A DNA stretch of 64,000 nucleotides, taken from IMG/VR virus record IMGVR_UViG_3300005289_000003, positions 22,445 to 86,444 of that record, one strand, 5' to 3'. Source of the stretch: a virus. Position 1 is the stretch's first letter; every line of letters starts with the position of its first letter. Below the pieces are notes generated by a model. That model saw only the letters and a program-made list of their open reading frames with translations. It ran no database searches and was not told the DNA's origin. This document shows, piece by piece, positions 34,019 through 46,057 of the stretch. The position numbers and the translations under genes are program-made.

Positions 34019-35065
34019 TTAGAACGCCCGTGCCACGTCCCATGCCTTGTCCAGCGCGCTGGTAAGCGCGGGAACCGACTCCAGGACACGGCGCGCGTTG
34101 GCCTCTGCCCTGGTCTCGCCAGAGCGCGTCTGCACGCGCCCCGGAAGGTGCTGGGTGACTTCCACCGTGGCGTTCAACCACCCTGCCGCCGTGCCGCTAA
34201 TGTCCGCCGTAGTGGCCGAACGGAGGGCACCGAAAAGGGCCTCCCGCTGCTTCTCCATCACGGTCTGGCCACGCTTGGAGTCCTTCTCTCCCCACCCGTA
34301 AAGGTCGGTCCACGCGGCCAAAGCCTGATCGGCCGTGACCCGAGTGTTGAGAAGTTCCCGATAGTCCGCGATCCACTTCTCAAGGTCAGCGTCACCCTTG
34401 GCAAGGATCTTCTGAACCGTCGCGTCAATCTTCGACGGAGCTAGGGCACTGTGCTTGATGCTCACAGCACCCATGACCTTGGAAGAAGTCATCAGGTTCG
34501 CGCACACCCGCCGGATCCCCCGAAGAGAAACCCTCAGGGCCGTCTTGCCGTTGTTGCCAAGGTCCAGTTGCCACCGGAAAGCGATAACCTCCCGGCTTTC
34601 AACCTGACGCTTGGCCACATCCGAATACGCCGTAGTCGTGAAGTCCGCTGACTTGTGTTCGAACACCAACCGGGTAACCGGCCCTGGAACGATGCTCATC
34701 AGTGGGTGACCCGTGGCGGTAATAGCGTCCACCAGGGGAACAACCTCTTCCGGAAGGATGAAGTTGAAGCCCTCCGAAGCCTGCCCGAACCGAACCGATT
34801 CCCGATCCGGCCCGAAGTTGTGGACGATGATTGCCGCTTCGGACGCTGGCGCCATGTGGATGTTTCCGCGTGAGTCCATCGCGCTCTGGGGAGCGGTTTC
34901 CGCTTCCCACCCGAAAAGACCCGCGTCGTTCATGGCCTGGTTCGCGTTCTCCATGTTGCCCTGAACCGTCGACAGAAGCTCAAACGGGTCAAGAACCCCG
35001 TTAGCAGCAACGGCGAATTCCTGGCGGTCCAGACCAGCGGAGAAGATTTCCATTTCGCGAGACAT
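34019..35065 (-). CDS. DUF932-like protein, 348 aa
   Basis: AGGAGG precedes the ATG. Length, position and the pattern around LVFEHKSADFTTTAYSDVAK ... IAFRWQLDLGNNGKTALRVS resemble the DUF932 / phage-plasmid-like (TIGR03299) family, whose function is unknown. No catalytic motif stands out. Confidence 0.6.
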   Translation of the reverse strand: MSREMEIFSAGLDRQEFAVAANGVLDPFELLSTVQGNMENANQAMNDAGLFGWEAETAPQSAMDSRGNIHMAPASEAAIIVHNFGPDRESVRFGQASEGFNFILPEEVVPLVDAITATGHPLMSIVPGPVTRLVFEHKSADFTTTAYSDVAKRQVESREVIAFRWQLDLGNNGKTALRVSLRGIRRVCANLMTSSKVMGAVSIKHSALAPSKIDATVQKILAKGDADLEKWIADYRELLNTRVTADQALAAWTDLYGWGEKDSKRGQTVMEKQREALFGALRSATTADISGTAAGWLNATVEVTQHLPGRVQTRSGETRAEANARRVLESVPALTSALDKAWDVARAF

Positions 35066-35100
35066 TCCATTTCCTCCTTATAGTGTTGCATTACCTTGCG

Positions 35101-35173
35101 CGCTCCAAAGGGGAATCCAACCCCTGTCTTCTGGTTGAGAGCCAGAGATCCTAAGCAATTGAACGATTGGAGC
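35101..35173 (-). tRNA. tRNA-Glu(CTC)
   Basis: Minus strand: acceptor GCTCCAA/TTGGAGC, anticodon stem TCTGG/CCAGA, loop CTCTCAA (anticodon CTC), T-arm AGGGG/CCCCT, discriminator G. It sits just upstream of the ribosome site of the DUF932-like gene, the same position as the mini tRNA-like elements. Confidence 0.87.
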
Positions 35174-35346
35174 TAGGAGGATTTAGTCACTCACTATTTA
35201 GTTAGCGGATTGGGGTCACTGCCCGTCCGTCCGGAATTCCGGCTTCCACCCGCCCCGTAGCACCCGCGCGTCCTGGTTCGAACCTTCGGGCTATTGCGTC
35301 CGGCCGTTGGTGGCTTTTTTGTTTTCGTGTTCCCCGTGCAACACCA

Positions 35347-35376
35347 ACTATGGGGGACGGACACCCCGCCAGTCAA
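35347..35376 (-). promoter_or_regulatory. Sigma-70-type promoter
   Basis: Minus strand: -35 TTGACT (35371-35376), 18-base spacer, -10 CATAGT (35347-35352), preceded by AAAAAATCTTGAAGAAAGTTC, a segment shared with the promoter at 36542. Drives tRNA-Glu and the minus operon below. The rest of 35174-35607 is non-coding, with an alternating purine-pyrimidine GCGCGTACGTGCG stretch near 35484-35518. Confidence 0.65.
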
Positions 35377-35525
35377 GAACTTTCTTCAAGATTTTTTATA
35401 AACCTGTGACCTGGGGTTTTTGGTAATCAGCAACCAGGACGGGCAACCGGACGGCCCGGAACCTGCCTCCCAGGTGGAGGGACGCGCGCCTACGCGCGTA
35501 CGTGCGTGCGCGTACGTGGGAGGGC

Positions 35526-35612
35526 CTGAGAGCCACCAGGAGCACTGAACCTGCCCCCGGACATGCCAAAGGCCCGGACCGTTGGGGTCCGGGCCTCTCT
35601 GTGGCTCTCAGG
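35526..35612. terminator. Nested bidirectional hairpins
   Basis: Outer GCCTGAGAGCCAC/GTGGCTCTCAGGC (13 bp) and inner GGCCCGGACC/GGTCCGGGCC (10-11 bp). The outer right arm overlaps the stop codon of the phosphoribosyltransferase-like gene. Likely its terminator. Confidence 0.7.
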
Positions 35613-36051
35613 CTGATCGGAGTGGCATGTATTGGGACAGATCCCCCGGATAGGGGAAGAACACCCCGACGTCTGCCCTGTCATAGAAGTAGGCGCCGAT
35701 GAAGTCGGGAGACCTACCGGCGGACATCATGGTTTCCCCGTTTACCGTGCTGTAGGCGTGACGAATAGTCCGGCCGCTGGAAATGAAATCATCGACAAAA
35801 AGCCACGTCTCGCCTATTTCTCCTTCAATGATGTTTCCACTGTTCCGGCTTTCACCCTCCTTGCGAACGATCGCCCATTTCTTGCCGAGAATTTCAGCGG
35901 CACGGGGAATGACCAGGGCACCAGAGAGACCAACGCCAACCATGGTGTCGAACTCTTCGGTTACCTTTTCCGCTATGTCATCCGCGAACCACTGGCCGGA
36001 ACGATTGAAAGCCTTACGCAACCAGATAGCGTGATCCGAATAGGTGTTCAT
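35608..36051 (-). CDS. Phosphoribosyltransferase-like protein
   Basis: 147 aa from the ATG at 36051, behind AAGGAGG; a longer open frame upstream is not supported. Contains the PRPP-binding loop WLFVDDFISSGRT (about residues 94-106) preceded by a GVGLSGALVIPRAAEILG core as in type I PRTases. Substrate unknown; nucleotide salvage is the usual role. Confidence 0.82.
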   Translation of the reverse strand: MNTYSDHAIWLRKAFNRSGQWFADDIAEKVTEEFDTMVGVGLSGALVIPRAAEILGKKWAIVRKEGESRNSGNIIEGEIGETWLFVDDFISSGRTIRHAYSTVNGETMMSAGRSPDFIGAYFYDRADVGVFFPYPGDLSQYMPLRSA

Positions 36052-36080
36052 CTTAAGGCCCTCCTTATAAGACTTACCAA

Positions 36081-36497
36081 TTAGAGCAAGAAGCCGTACT
36101 TCTCGGCCAACCGGGAGACTCCCACGTGGTAGCAGACATCTACCTTCGGTGTTCCGTCGACCTTGACACCAGGCACGGCCCGAAAGCGGAAGACACCATG
36201 AGGGCACGTGCATTGACCCTTGATGGAGGCCAGATAGTTTCTGTCCCCCTTCTTGGAACGCACCTTGTAGATACCAGGGAAGACAGTCTTCTGTATCGCT
36301 CCATCTTCAATAACGTCTATGGCATTATCCAGTTGACCGACGTACATACTGTGAGGGTTGTTACTGATAAGTTTTTCCAGATAGGAGACAGCCTTATCCC
36401 TACGTTCGGCTATCTCTTTTACGGCGCACTCACGACCGTAACCACGGGCTATAGACGGACCAGCCTTTAGGAGATGGCCGCAACGCTTGCACTTCAT
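36081..36497 (-). CDS. SWIM zinc-finger-like protein
   Basis: 138 aa, GGGAGA before the ATG. N-terminal CKRCGHLLKAG, then GYGRECA. C-terminal C-x-C-x(n)-C-x-H (CTCPHG ... CYHVG) matches the SWIM zinc-finger pattern, which typically binds DNA or proteins. First gene after a strong promoter, so probably expressed early. Confidence 0.75.
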   Translation of the reverse strand: MKCKRCGHLLKAGPSIARGYGRECAVKEIAERRDKAVSYLEKLISNNPHSMYVGQLDNAIDVIEDGAIQKTVFPGIYKVRSKKGDRNYLASIKGQCTCPHGVFRFRAVPGVKVDGTPKVDVCYHVGVSRLAEKYGFLL

Positions 36498-36541
36498 ATA
36501 GGTGTCTCCCGGTTTGGAGCTTGACGGACGTGGGGGCCACA

Positions 36542-36570
36542 GTCTTACCTACCTCCCGTCAGTCTGTCAA
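36542..36570 (-). promoter_or_regulatory. Sigma-70-type promoter
   Basis: Minus strand: -35 TTGACA (36565-36570), 17-base spacer, -10 TAAGAC (36542-36547). Upstream AAAAAATCTTG...AAGTTC matches the promoter at 35347, suggesting a conserved UP-type element. Confidence 0.7.
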
Positions 36571-36668
36571 GAACTTCTTACCAAGATTTTTTCTCCCTCG
36601 GTTGCCTACCTGACATCTCCCCCGATGTCCCCATATATCCGGGCGATTGGGGCAAATCGGACAAACCG

Positions 36669-36698
36669 TTGACGATCGGGCAAATAGGCTGGTAAGCT
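36669..36698 (+). promoter_or_regulatory. Weak forward promoter candidate
   Basis: TTGACG (36669-36674), 18-base spacer, TAAGCT (36693-36698), about 105 bases before the gene at 36804. The divergent region 36590-36760 repeats short words such as GATGTCC, CGGACA and ATGTCCGAT that recur at the right end of the window and could be operators. Confidence 0.35.
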
Positions 36699-36803
36699 CC
36701 GAACACCGGACAAGACGGGCCTTTTTGCCGAATCGGGTCATAGCGTGTAATGTCCGATAGGTACAACCACAAATAGTTTTCACATTGGGAGCAAAAAACA
36801 ACT

Positions 36804-37400
36804 ATGGCAGTATCAGCAGCAAAGCTACGTAAGCTTGACAGTGAGAACGTTAAGAGTCTGAATGGCGAGAGCCTATGGGTTACTATCATTCTGGAAGATT
36901 CCACTGAGCTACAAGGATTCTTCCGTCACGATGCTGTAGCCGACACGGTGTCTGTTAAGGTTCCCGGACGTCGCGGACGCTTGAAGGCTTACCCGTTGAC
37001 CGATGTTAATGACATCGAGATCACGGAAGCTCCTAAGGACGTAGTTTCCAACCTGCAAGCGGTACGGACTGTCAACACCCCTACTCGCCAGGGACGTCGG
37101 ACCGTTACCAGCATTCCGGACGACGGTAGGGCAGAGAAGCTAGGCGCGGCAGCCAAGCAATTGGTAGCTCCCGCTGGTGTTCTTTGCTACCTAACCGGCC
37201 AGAAGACAGATCCCCGTAAGGATGTTGCTGTCTGGTACGAAGGAAACAAGTACTTCATCACTAAGGAAGCTTTCGCTCCTGTCCTGAAGGCTTTGGGCCT
37301 GATGGAAGAGGATGCGACAGAGGAAGCCCCGGTAGCCAAGCGTCGTCCGGGCCGTCCGGCTGGATCAAAGAACACCACGGTACGGCGTGCCAAGAAGTGA
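36804..37400 (+). CDS. AT-hook DNA-binding protein, 198 aa
   Basis: C-terminal RRPGRPAGSKN is an AT-hook-type minor-groove motif. The central part has a beta-rich domain (ESLWVTIILEDSTELQGFF) and a helical section. Likely a DNA-associated regulator or nucleoid protein; no closer family recognised. Confidence 0.75.
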   Translation: MAVSAAKLRKLDSENVKSLNGESLWVTIILEDSTELQGFFRHDAVADTVSVKVPGRRGRLKAYPLTDVNDIEITEAPKDVVSNLQAVRTVNTPTRQGRRTVTSIPDDGRAEKLGAAAKQLVAPAGVLCYLTGQKTDPRKDVAVWYEGNKYFITKEAFAPVLKALGLMEEDATEEAPVAKRRPGRPAGSKNTTVRRAKK

Positions 37401-37410
37401 ATGATCGGAA

Positions 37411-37444
37411 GGGGCCACGGTGAAGATTACCGTGGCCCTTTTCG
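37411..37444 (+). terminator. Rho-independent terminator
   Basis: GGGCCACGG (37412-37420)/CCGTGGCCC (37430-37438) followed by TTTTCGTTT. Confidence 0.87.
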
Positions 37445-37447
37445 TTT

Positions 37448-37520
37448 GCCTCCTTAGTTCAGTGGCCTAGAACCTCTGCCTTGTAAGCAGATAACGAGAG
37501 TTCAAATCTCTCAGGAGGCT
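37448..37520 (+). tRNA. tRNA-Thr(TGT)
   Basis: Acceptor GCCTCCT/AGGAGGC, D-arm GTTC/GAAC, anticodon stem TCTGC/GCAGA, loop CTTGTAA (anticodon TGT), T-arm GAGAG/CTCTC. Isolated from the main cluster, directly after a terminator. Confidence 0.94.
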
Positions 37521-37554
37521 CTTTCCCTAACCGGAAACTTGATTATGAGGAAGT

Positions 37555-38049
37555 ATGCCTAAGCCACCTACAGCAAAAGCAGTTCATATCATCTTCGCAA
37601 TTGGTCCGGATGATGAATCCACAATAGACCAATTTGTGGAAGGCATAAAACTAGCTGTCAGTCACGCCTATATGGGTAAAGTGCTGGCAACCATGCTTTA
37701 TGGTGAATACCAGCATGACGGTAAAAGATATAAGCAACTGGATTGGGAACGTTGGGATGGTGATCCAAGTAAGAAACCACAGGATCGCTACACCAATGAA
37801 CCACGCGCCGTGGCTATCCACCAGACAGTCAGGGATAAGCCCCTAACTTCTGCCGACGTCAAGAAGGCCCTTGACGTCCACAGAGAGGCCCTAGGACTAC
37901 CACCCCGCCCATTGCCCCCAGAGGCTCATGACAGGCCCGTAGAATCGCTCTCAGGCCCTCTGGCGGGGTGGCCCCGTCTAGAGGGTTGGGAACCAGACCC
38001 TTGGCCACGTGTAAGCCACAAGAAAAGATTGATACGTCGCAATAAGTAG
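37555..38049 (+). CDS. Hypothetical protein, 164 aa
   Basis: GAGGAAGT precedes the ATG. Folded N-terminal part (AVHIIFAIGPDDESTIDQFV) and a proline-rich C-terminal third (LPPRPLPPEAH). No family recognised. Confidence 0.75.
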   Translation: MPKPPTAKAVHIIFAIGPDDESTIDQFVEGIKLAVSHAYMGKVLATMLYGEYQHDGKRYKQLDWERWDGDPSKKPQDRYTNEPRAVAIHQTVRDKPLTSADVKKALDVHREALGLPPRPLPPEAHDRPVESLSGPLAGWPRLEGWEPDPWPRVSHKKRLIRRNK

Positions 38050-38056
38050 GTTCTAA

Positions 38057-38368
38057 ATGAATATGCCCTTGGTGGATCCACACGAATGGATAAATGATAA
38101 GAATCATCAAATACATATAGGTGACATGGTTGACCGAAATACCATCGCTACTCGTCTGAAAGTCTCCAGGCAAGCCATAGGAAATTGGGCTATCCAGAGA
38201 AGTAGGACAGGATTTCCCGAACCTATCTTTGGGAATGACGGAGTACGCGGAAGATCCAGAGGCAACGCAACATGTATTTATTATTGGCCGGATGTTTCCT
38301 CTTGGTTTGAGAAGTGGCAAAAGGTCAAGCCTCTAGGCGGTATCAAATACCATAAGGATCGGTCATGA
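38057..38368 (+). CDS. HTH (MerR/excise-like) protein
   Basis: 103 aa. TIATRLKVSRQAIGNWAIQR (about residues 30-49) is a clear helix-turn-helix, followed by a winged region with ATCIYYWPDVSSWFEKW as in excisionase-type DNA binders. Likely transcription or DNA-architecture role. Overlaps the next gene by four bases. Confidence 0.75.
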   Translation: MNMPLVDPHEWINDKNHQIHIGDMVDRNTIATRLKVSRQAIGNWAIQRSRTGFPEPIFGNDGVRGRSRGNATCIYYWPDVSSWFEKWQKVKPLGGIKYHKDRS

Positions 38369-38952
38369 AAATTATAAATAAGGCCAAGGTTCTTGCAGAC
38401 ACAAGAGCAGAGTACGAAGAAGTTCCAGTTCTCCAGTTCTTGAAGAATAAAGCTAAGCAATACGTTCCGGGCAACGGTCCCTTTAACGCTTCTGTGGCCA
38501 TCCTGGGGGAAGCTCCCGGGGGCACAGAGGATGACCTAGGCCAACCCTTTGTTGGTCCGGCCGGACGTGTTCTGAACAAACTTCTCAAAGAGAACGATGT
38601 TGACCGAGACTCCATCTGGGTGACAAACATCGTGAAGTACCGGCCACCACAGAACAGGCCACCCACTCCGGAGGAGATAGAGGCTTCACGGCCCTTCCTT
38701 CTGAGAGAGCTATCTACCCTGAAGATTAAGAACGTAATTGTTCTGGGGCGGTCCGCCATGTCGGCTATGGGCATTGCCAACCCGGTGGTAAGTCAGCTAC
38801 ACGGAACAAGCAAGGTAAGAGAGTTCGACGGTAGGGAAATCAGACTGTTTATGACCTACCATCCTGCTGCCGCTCTCAGAGATCCAACCAATATGGTGAC
38901 ACTTCGGGAAGACTTTGGTGCCATCTTTAAGGAGATAAACCGTGGCAGTTGA
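38365..38952 (+). CDS. udg: Uracil-DNA glycosylase, family 4
   Basis: 195 aa. Motif GEAPGGTEDDLGQPFVGPAG (about residues 48-67) and the C-terminal YHPAA active-site loop define the family-4 UDG fold; the four Cys that hold the iron-sulphur cluster in classical members are not evident. It removes uracil from DNA; a phage copy may protect a genome from deamination or act on host DNA. Confidence 0.88.
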   Translation: MKIINKAKVLADTRAEYEEVPVLQFLKNKAKQYVPGNGPFNASVAILGEAPGGTEDDLGQPFVGPAGRVLNKLLKENDVDRDSIWVTNIVKYRPPQNRPPTPEEIEASRPFLLRELSTLKIKNVIVLGRSAMSAMGIANPVVSQLHGTSKVREFDGREIRLFMTYHPAAALRDPTNMVTLREDFGAIFKEINRGS

Positions 38953-39088
38953 ACAGGATCTTGACGCGCTAACTGAACGTGTAGCCCAGCTAGAGAACCT
39001 AGTTATTGCGATCATTTCTTTCATGGGTATCTCACGGCAAATCCTCACACAAAACTACGGCGTAGTAATCCCAAGTAGGAATGAATAA
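38942..39088 (+). CDS. Small coiled-coil protein, 48 aa
   Basis: GTG overlapping the UDG gene end by 11 bases. Short heptad helix (LDALTERVAQLENLVIAII) and a polar tail. Followed directly by a terminator. Confidence 0.6.
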   Translation: MAVEQDLDALTERVAQLENLVIAIISFMGISRQILTQNYGVVIPSRNE

Positions 39089-39091
39089 AAG

Positions 39092-39123
39092 AAAGGCCCC
39101 CAGGAAGAATCCTGGGGGCCTTT
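39092..39123. terminator. Bidirectional terminator
   Basis: AAAGGCCCCCAGG (39092-39104)/CCTGGGGGCCTTT (39111-39123), 13-bp stem, between convergent plus and minus genes. Confidence 0.9.
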
Positions 39124-39133
39124 CGCATGCCCA

Positions 39134-40234
39134 CTATCGGGCAACGAATCTTTCTATTGGGCGTTGCTGGTAGAAGCCATCTTCATACAGGGTGAACAAG
39201 TGATCAAAATAATCCTGATACTGCCATTGAATCGTGTTCATGGAGAACCGCTTAATGGCGTAGTCCCTGATTGCCTGTCTGTCTAGAGAGGGAGCACGCT
39301 TGGCACCCTCCACAAATTCAGCCATGCTGCGACATCTGAAACCAGTAACGCCGTGAATGTTGACTTCCGGGCAGGAACCCCAATCTGTTGTCAGTACTGG
39401 AGTTCCACAGAACATGGCTTCAATCTGGACAGCGCCAAAAGGTTCTAGATATAGGGAAGGCATGAAGCTAAATTGAGCCTTAGAGAAAAGTTCCGCTCTC
39501 TCTTCAGGTCCAACGACACCGACGTACTCACCATATATCGGGGGGGCACCCTCACCAGCGACGATAAGACGTATTCCCAACATTTTGCAAACATCAGCCG
39601 CAATGTGGTAACCCTTGCGGTCTATAAGTCTGCCCATGAAGAGCGCATAGTCAGAGCGCTGGTCACTTGGGACGAAGGGGAAATAATCATCTTCGAAGAA
39701 GTTAGGGATTACGCAATCGTAGAAGTTACCGTTAGCGTTGTTTGCACCCTGTTGTTGTCCGTAAAGGGTATGCATCCACGCATACGATTCGAATACCCGG
39801 AATCTTGAGTACGTACCTTCGTACCCAACTCCCCATTCGACAACAATGTTTTCCGGGAATTCATCTGTTACCGGCTTCTGACAGGCCCCGGCAATGACAC
39901 AGATGATGTCCCGTGGCTGGATTCTCTTTCTGATCTCTGCGATGCAGTTGTCATTAAAGAGTTTCCAGTAGGGCATTTCCGTGTTGTACGCACCCTTGAG
40001 AATATCCTTGGGTCCGTTTAGTCCGTACTCCGCTTGTTGTGCTCTGGTGATGCAAGGAATGTTTTCGGTGTACTCCGCGTCTTCGCTCTCGTCACCGTGG
40101 TAAAGGTAAACCTCATTCCCTACCGCCATCATCATCTTAGTGAATTTGGCAACCTTCATGGTGTACGCGCACATACTGTACTGATAAGAGCATTGAGTGT
40201 GCGGAAGACCTAGCACATGCAAGCGGTACTTCAT
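39134..40234 (-). CDS. GT4-family glycosyltransferase
   Basis: 366 aa with a GT-B layout: nucleotide-sugar side ALFMGRLIDRKGYHIA (about residue 196), LIVAGEG, and the EPFGAVQIEAMFCGTPVLTT loop (E-x7-E type) near residue 255. It probably glycosylates a virion protein or host component; being last in the structural operon favours tail or fibre modification. Confidence 0.85.
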   Translation of the reverse strand: MKYRLHVLGLPHTQCSYQYSMCAYTMKVAKFTKMMMAVGNEVYLYHGDESEDAEYTENIPCITRAQQAEYGLNGPKDILKGAYNTEMPYWKLFNDNCIAEIRKRIQPRDIICVIAGACQKPVTDEFPENIVVEWGVGYEGTYSRFRVFESYAWMHTLYGQQQGANNANGNFYDCVIPNFFEDDYFPFVPSDQRSDYALFMGRLIDRKGYHIAADVCKMLGIRLIVAGEGAPPIYGEYVGVVGPEERAELFSKAQFSFMPSLYLEPFGAVQIEAMFCGTPVLTTDWGSCPEVNIHGVTGFRCRSMAEFVEGAKRAPSLDRQAIRDYAIKRFSMNTIQWQYQDYFDHLFTLYEDGFYQQRPIERFVAR

Positions 40235-40407
40235 TTTTCTAGTCCGTCCATTCTGAACTTTAGCTCTTTGTATTCTTCGAAAATCCTTAGGACCGTATCG
40301 GCTGTTCTTTCCTCATGCCGATAGAAGCTAGGGAAATCCGCTTTGATGACACGTCGTACTTGCTTTACTTGCTCATACCAAGATGGATCCGTGATTGGTT
40401 TTGTCAT
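40231..40407 (-). CDS. Hypothetical protein, 58 aa
   Basis: ATG overlapping the upstream stop by one base; its own stop overlaps the glycosyltransferase start. Charged helical protein (WYEQVKQVRRVIKADF). No family recognised. Confidence 0.7.
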   Translation of the reverse strand: MTKPITDPSWYEQVKQVRRVIKADFPSFYRHEERTADTVLRIFEEYKELKFRMDGLEK

Positions 40408-40604
40408 TAGGCAAATCCAAACTTCTTCCGGAAGACCAGGTATTCCCCGCTAGGCAGGAAGATACCTGGTTCCTCCGTCTCTTCGTCACTGACCATGTAG
40501 TGCGTACCAGAGTGAGGCATTGGTTCATCTTCTTCAGATGAGCTTGAAAGCTCTATGCAGTAATTAGGCTCATCTGGCCAAAGCAATGGAGCGTACAGAC
40601 TCAT
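40407..40604 (-). CDS. Hypothetical protein, 65 aa
   Basis: Starts after AGGTAAAG. Acidic stretch (SSSSEEDEPMPHSG) and a compact C-terminus (IFLPSGEYLVFRKKFG). No family recognised. Confidence 0.68.
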   Translation of the reverse strand: MSLYAPLLWPDEPNYCIELSSSSEEDEPMPHSGTHYMVSDEETEEPGIFLPSGEYLVFRKKFGFA

Positions 40605-40611
40605 CTTTACC

Positions 40612-41262
40612 TCACGTGATGATAATCCTAGGACGGAAGGAAGTGATAGCCGCCCCGTCGTTCACGGTTAGGTCATCCCACGTGAAGGTACACGTGGAGT
40701 TAACCCCTGGCAATCCTGCCAATCCGACATAGCCTGCCGCAGTGACATCAGAGTCAGTTACTTCTGAATCCCATGAGGCAGGCTCACCCGAACCATCATT
40801 CCAAATCTTAGCCTTGATAGCTGTGCCTACAGCTACCAGCCTGATTTGAATAGCGGTACCAGCGGTAAAAGTCTTACTGATGGTGTCCATAAGAGTGTAA
40901 GCCTGAGCTACACCTTTACGAAAAGTATAAGAGTTGTTGTTCAAATCGATATCAAGAAAATAGCCAGTGTCCGGGTAGAAACCAGTACCAGTAAAAGTGT
41001 TACACCGAACGGCAGCCAAACAATATTCGGTCTTCTTCGGGTTATCAAATGCACACTTAACAGTTATGTCGTAATCAACTACTGGTGTCTCTCCTGATGC
41101 CCTTGCCTCCACGTCTGTAGTGAAGGCAGTAACACCCGTCCGCATTCTTCCCGCGTTGCTCTGAATATCTGTACTGGAACCAGTACCACCAGTTTTCACC
41201 CATCGTGCGTTCCAGGCTGCACCGTTGGTACCCGTGAAGTTGTCAGACCACAAGACAGTCAT
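40612..41262 (-). CDS. LamG/concanavalin-like tail protein
   Basis: 216 aa. Begins LWSDNFTGTNGAAW, then alternates beta strands with TGYFLDIDLNNNSYTFRKG and IQIRLVAVGTAIKAKIWNDG, the pattern of laminin G-like jelly-roll domains common in tail fibres. Probably a carbohydrate-binding tip protein. Confidence 0.65.
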   Translation of the reverse strand: MTVLWSDNFTGTNGAAWNARWVKTGGTGSSTDIQSNAGRMRTGVTAFTTDVEARASGETPVVDYDITVKCAFDNPKKTEYCLAAVRCNTFTGTGFYPDTGYFLDIDLNNNSYTFRKGVAQAYTLMDTISKTFTAGTAIQIRLVAVGTAIKAKIWNDGSGEPASWDSEVTDSDVTAAGYVGLAGLPGVNSTCTFTWDDLTVNDGAAITSFRPRIIIT

Positions 41263-41268
41263 TAATTA

Positions 41269-45486
<4,218 letters not shown>

Positions 45487-45509
45487 ACCGCCACCCTTCT
45501 AATTGCCCC

Positions 45510-46049
45510 TCAGTTGACCTTTAGATGACAGACAAGTAGAGAACTCTTGGTAGCCGTTACTTCCGTATTCAAAGCTCCACCAGACTGTTGGGTACCCACA
45601 AGTTGGATGTAGTCGCCAACAACTCCAGTGATGAACCCAAATGACTGCACACAAGTTGGCTCACCAGATTGCGTCACGGCATTGACATTTACCCGATATG
45701 GAACGGTGAGAATGCTTCCGTTCTTGTACAGGTCTGCCCGACGCTCACCCGTGTTATTAGCCGCAGCAGCATAGATACCGGCGGCAAAGTAATAACCATC
45801 TGTCTGCAAGGTATACCGAGAAGTATTCAGTGACGTACTGTGCCCGCCATCAATGTCGATTACTTCAGCATCTAGGTTGATGGGGCTAGGCGTGTTGTTG
45901 CTGACAGACTGCGCAACCGTTTGGTAGCCAATGAAGAAGCCTCCAAGCTTTCCTGACGTAAAGGAAAGCATTGCGGAGATTTCATCCATTTTGGCATCGG
46001 TTAGGAATTCGCCGTATAGCCAGTCCCGAATACTAGGGATTGTGGCCAT
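45510..46049 (-). CDS. C1q-like tail protein, 179 aa
   Basis: Short N-terminal helix then a C1q/TNF-like jelly roll (RYTLQTDGYYFAAGIYAAA ... DYIQLVGTQQSGG). Typical trimeric head domain of phage fibres. Located between the collagen-like fibre and the large tail protein. Confidence 0.7.
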   Translation of the reverse strand: MATIPSIRDWLYGEFLTDAKMDEISAMLSFTSGKLGGFFIGYQTVAQSVSNNTPSPINLDAEVIDIDGGHSTSLNTSRYTLQTDGYYFAAGIYAAAANNTGERRADLYKNGSILTVPYRVNVNAVTQSGEPTCVQSFGFITGVVGDYIQLVGTQQSGGALNTEVTATKSSLLVCHLKVN

Positions 46050-46057
46050 TGAACCTC

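Noticed and set aside
34047-34964. Plus-strand and other open frames within 34019-35065
   Set aside because: They are shadows of the 348-aa DUF932-like gene, which has the best ribosome site and operon fit.
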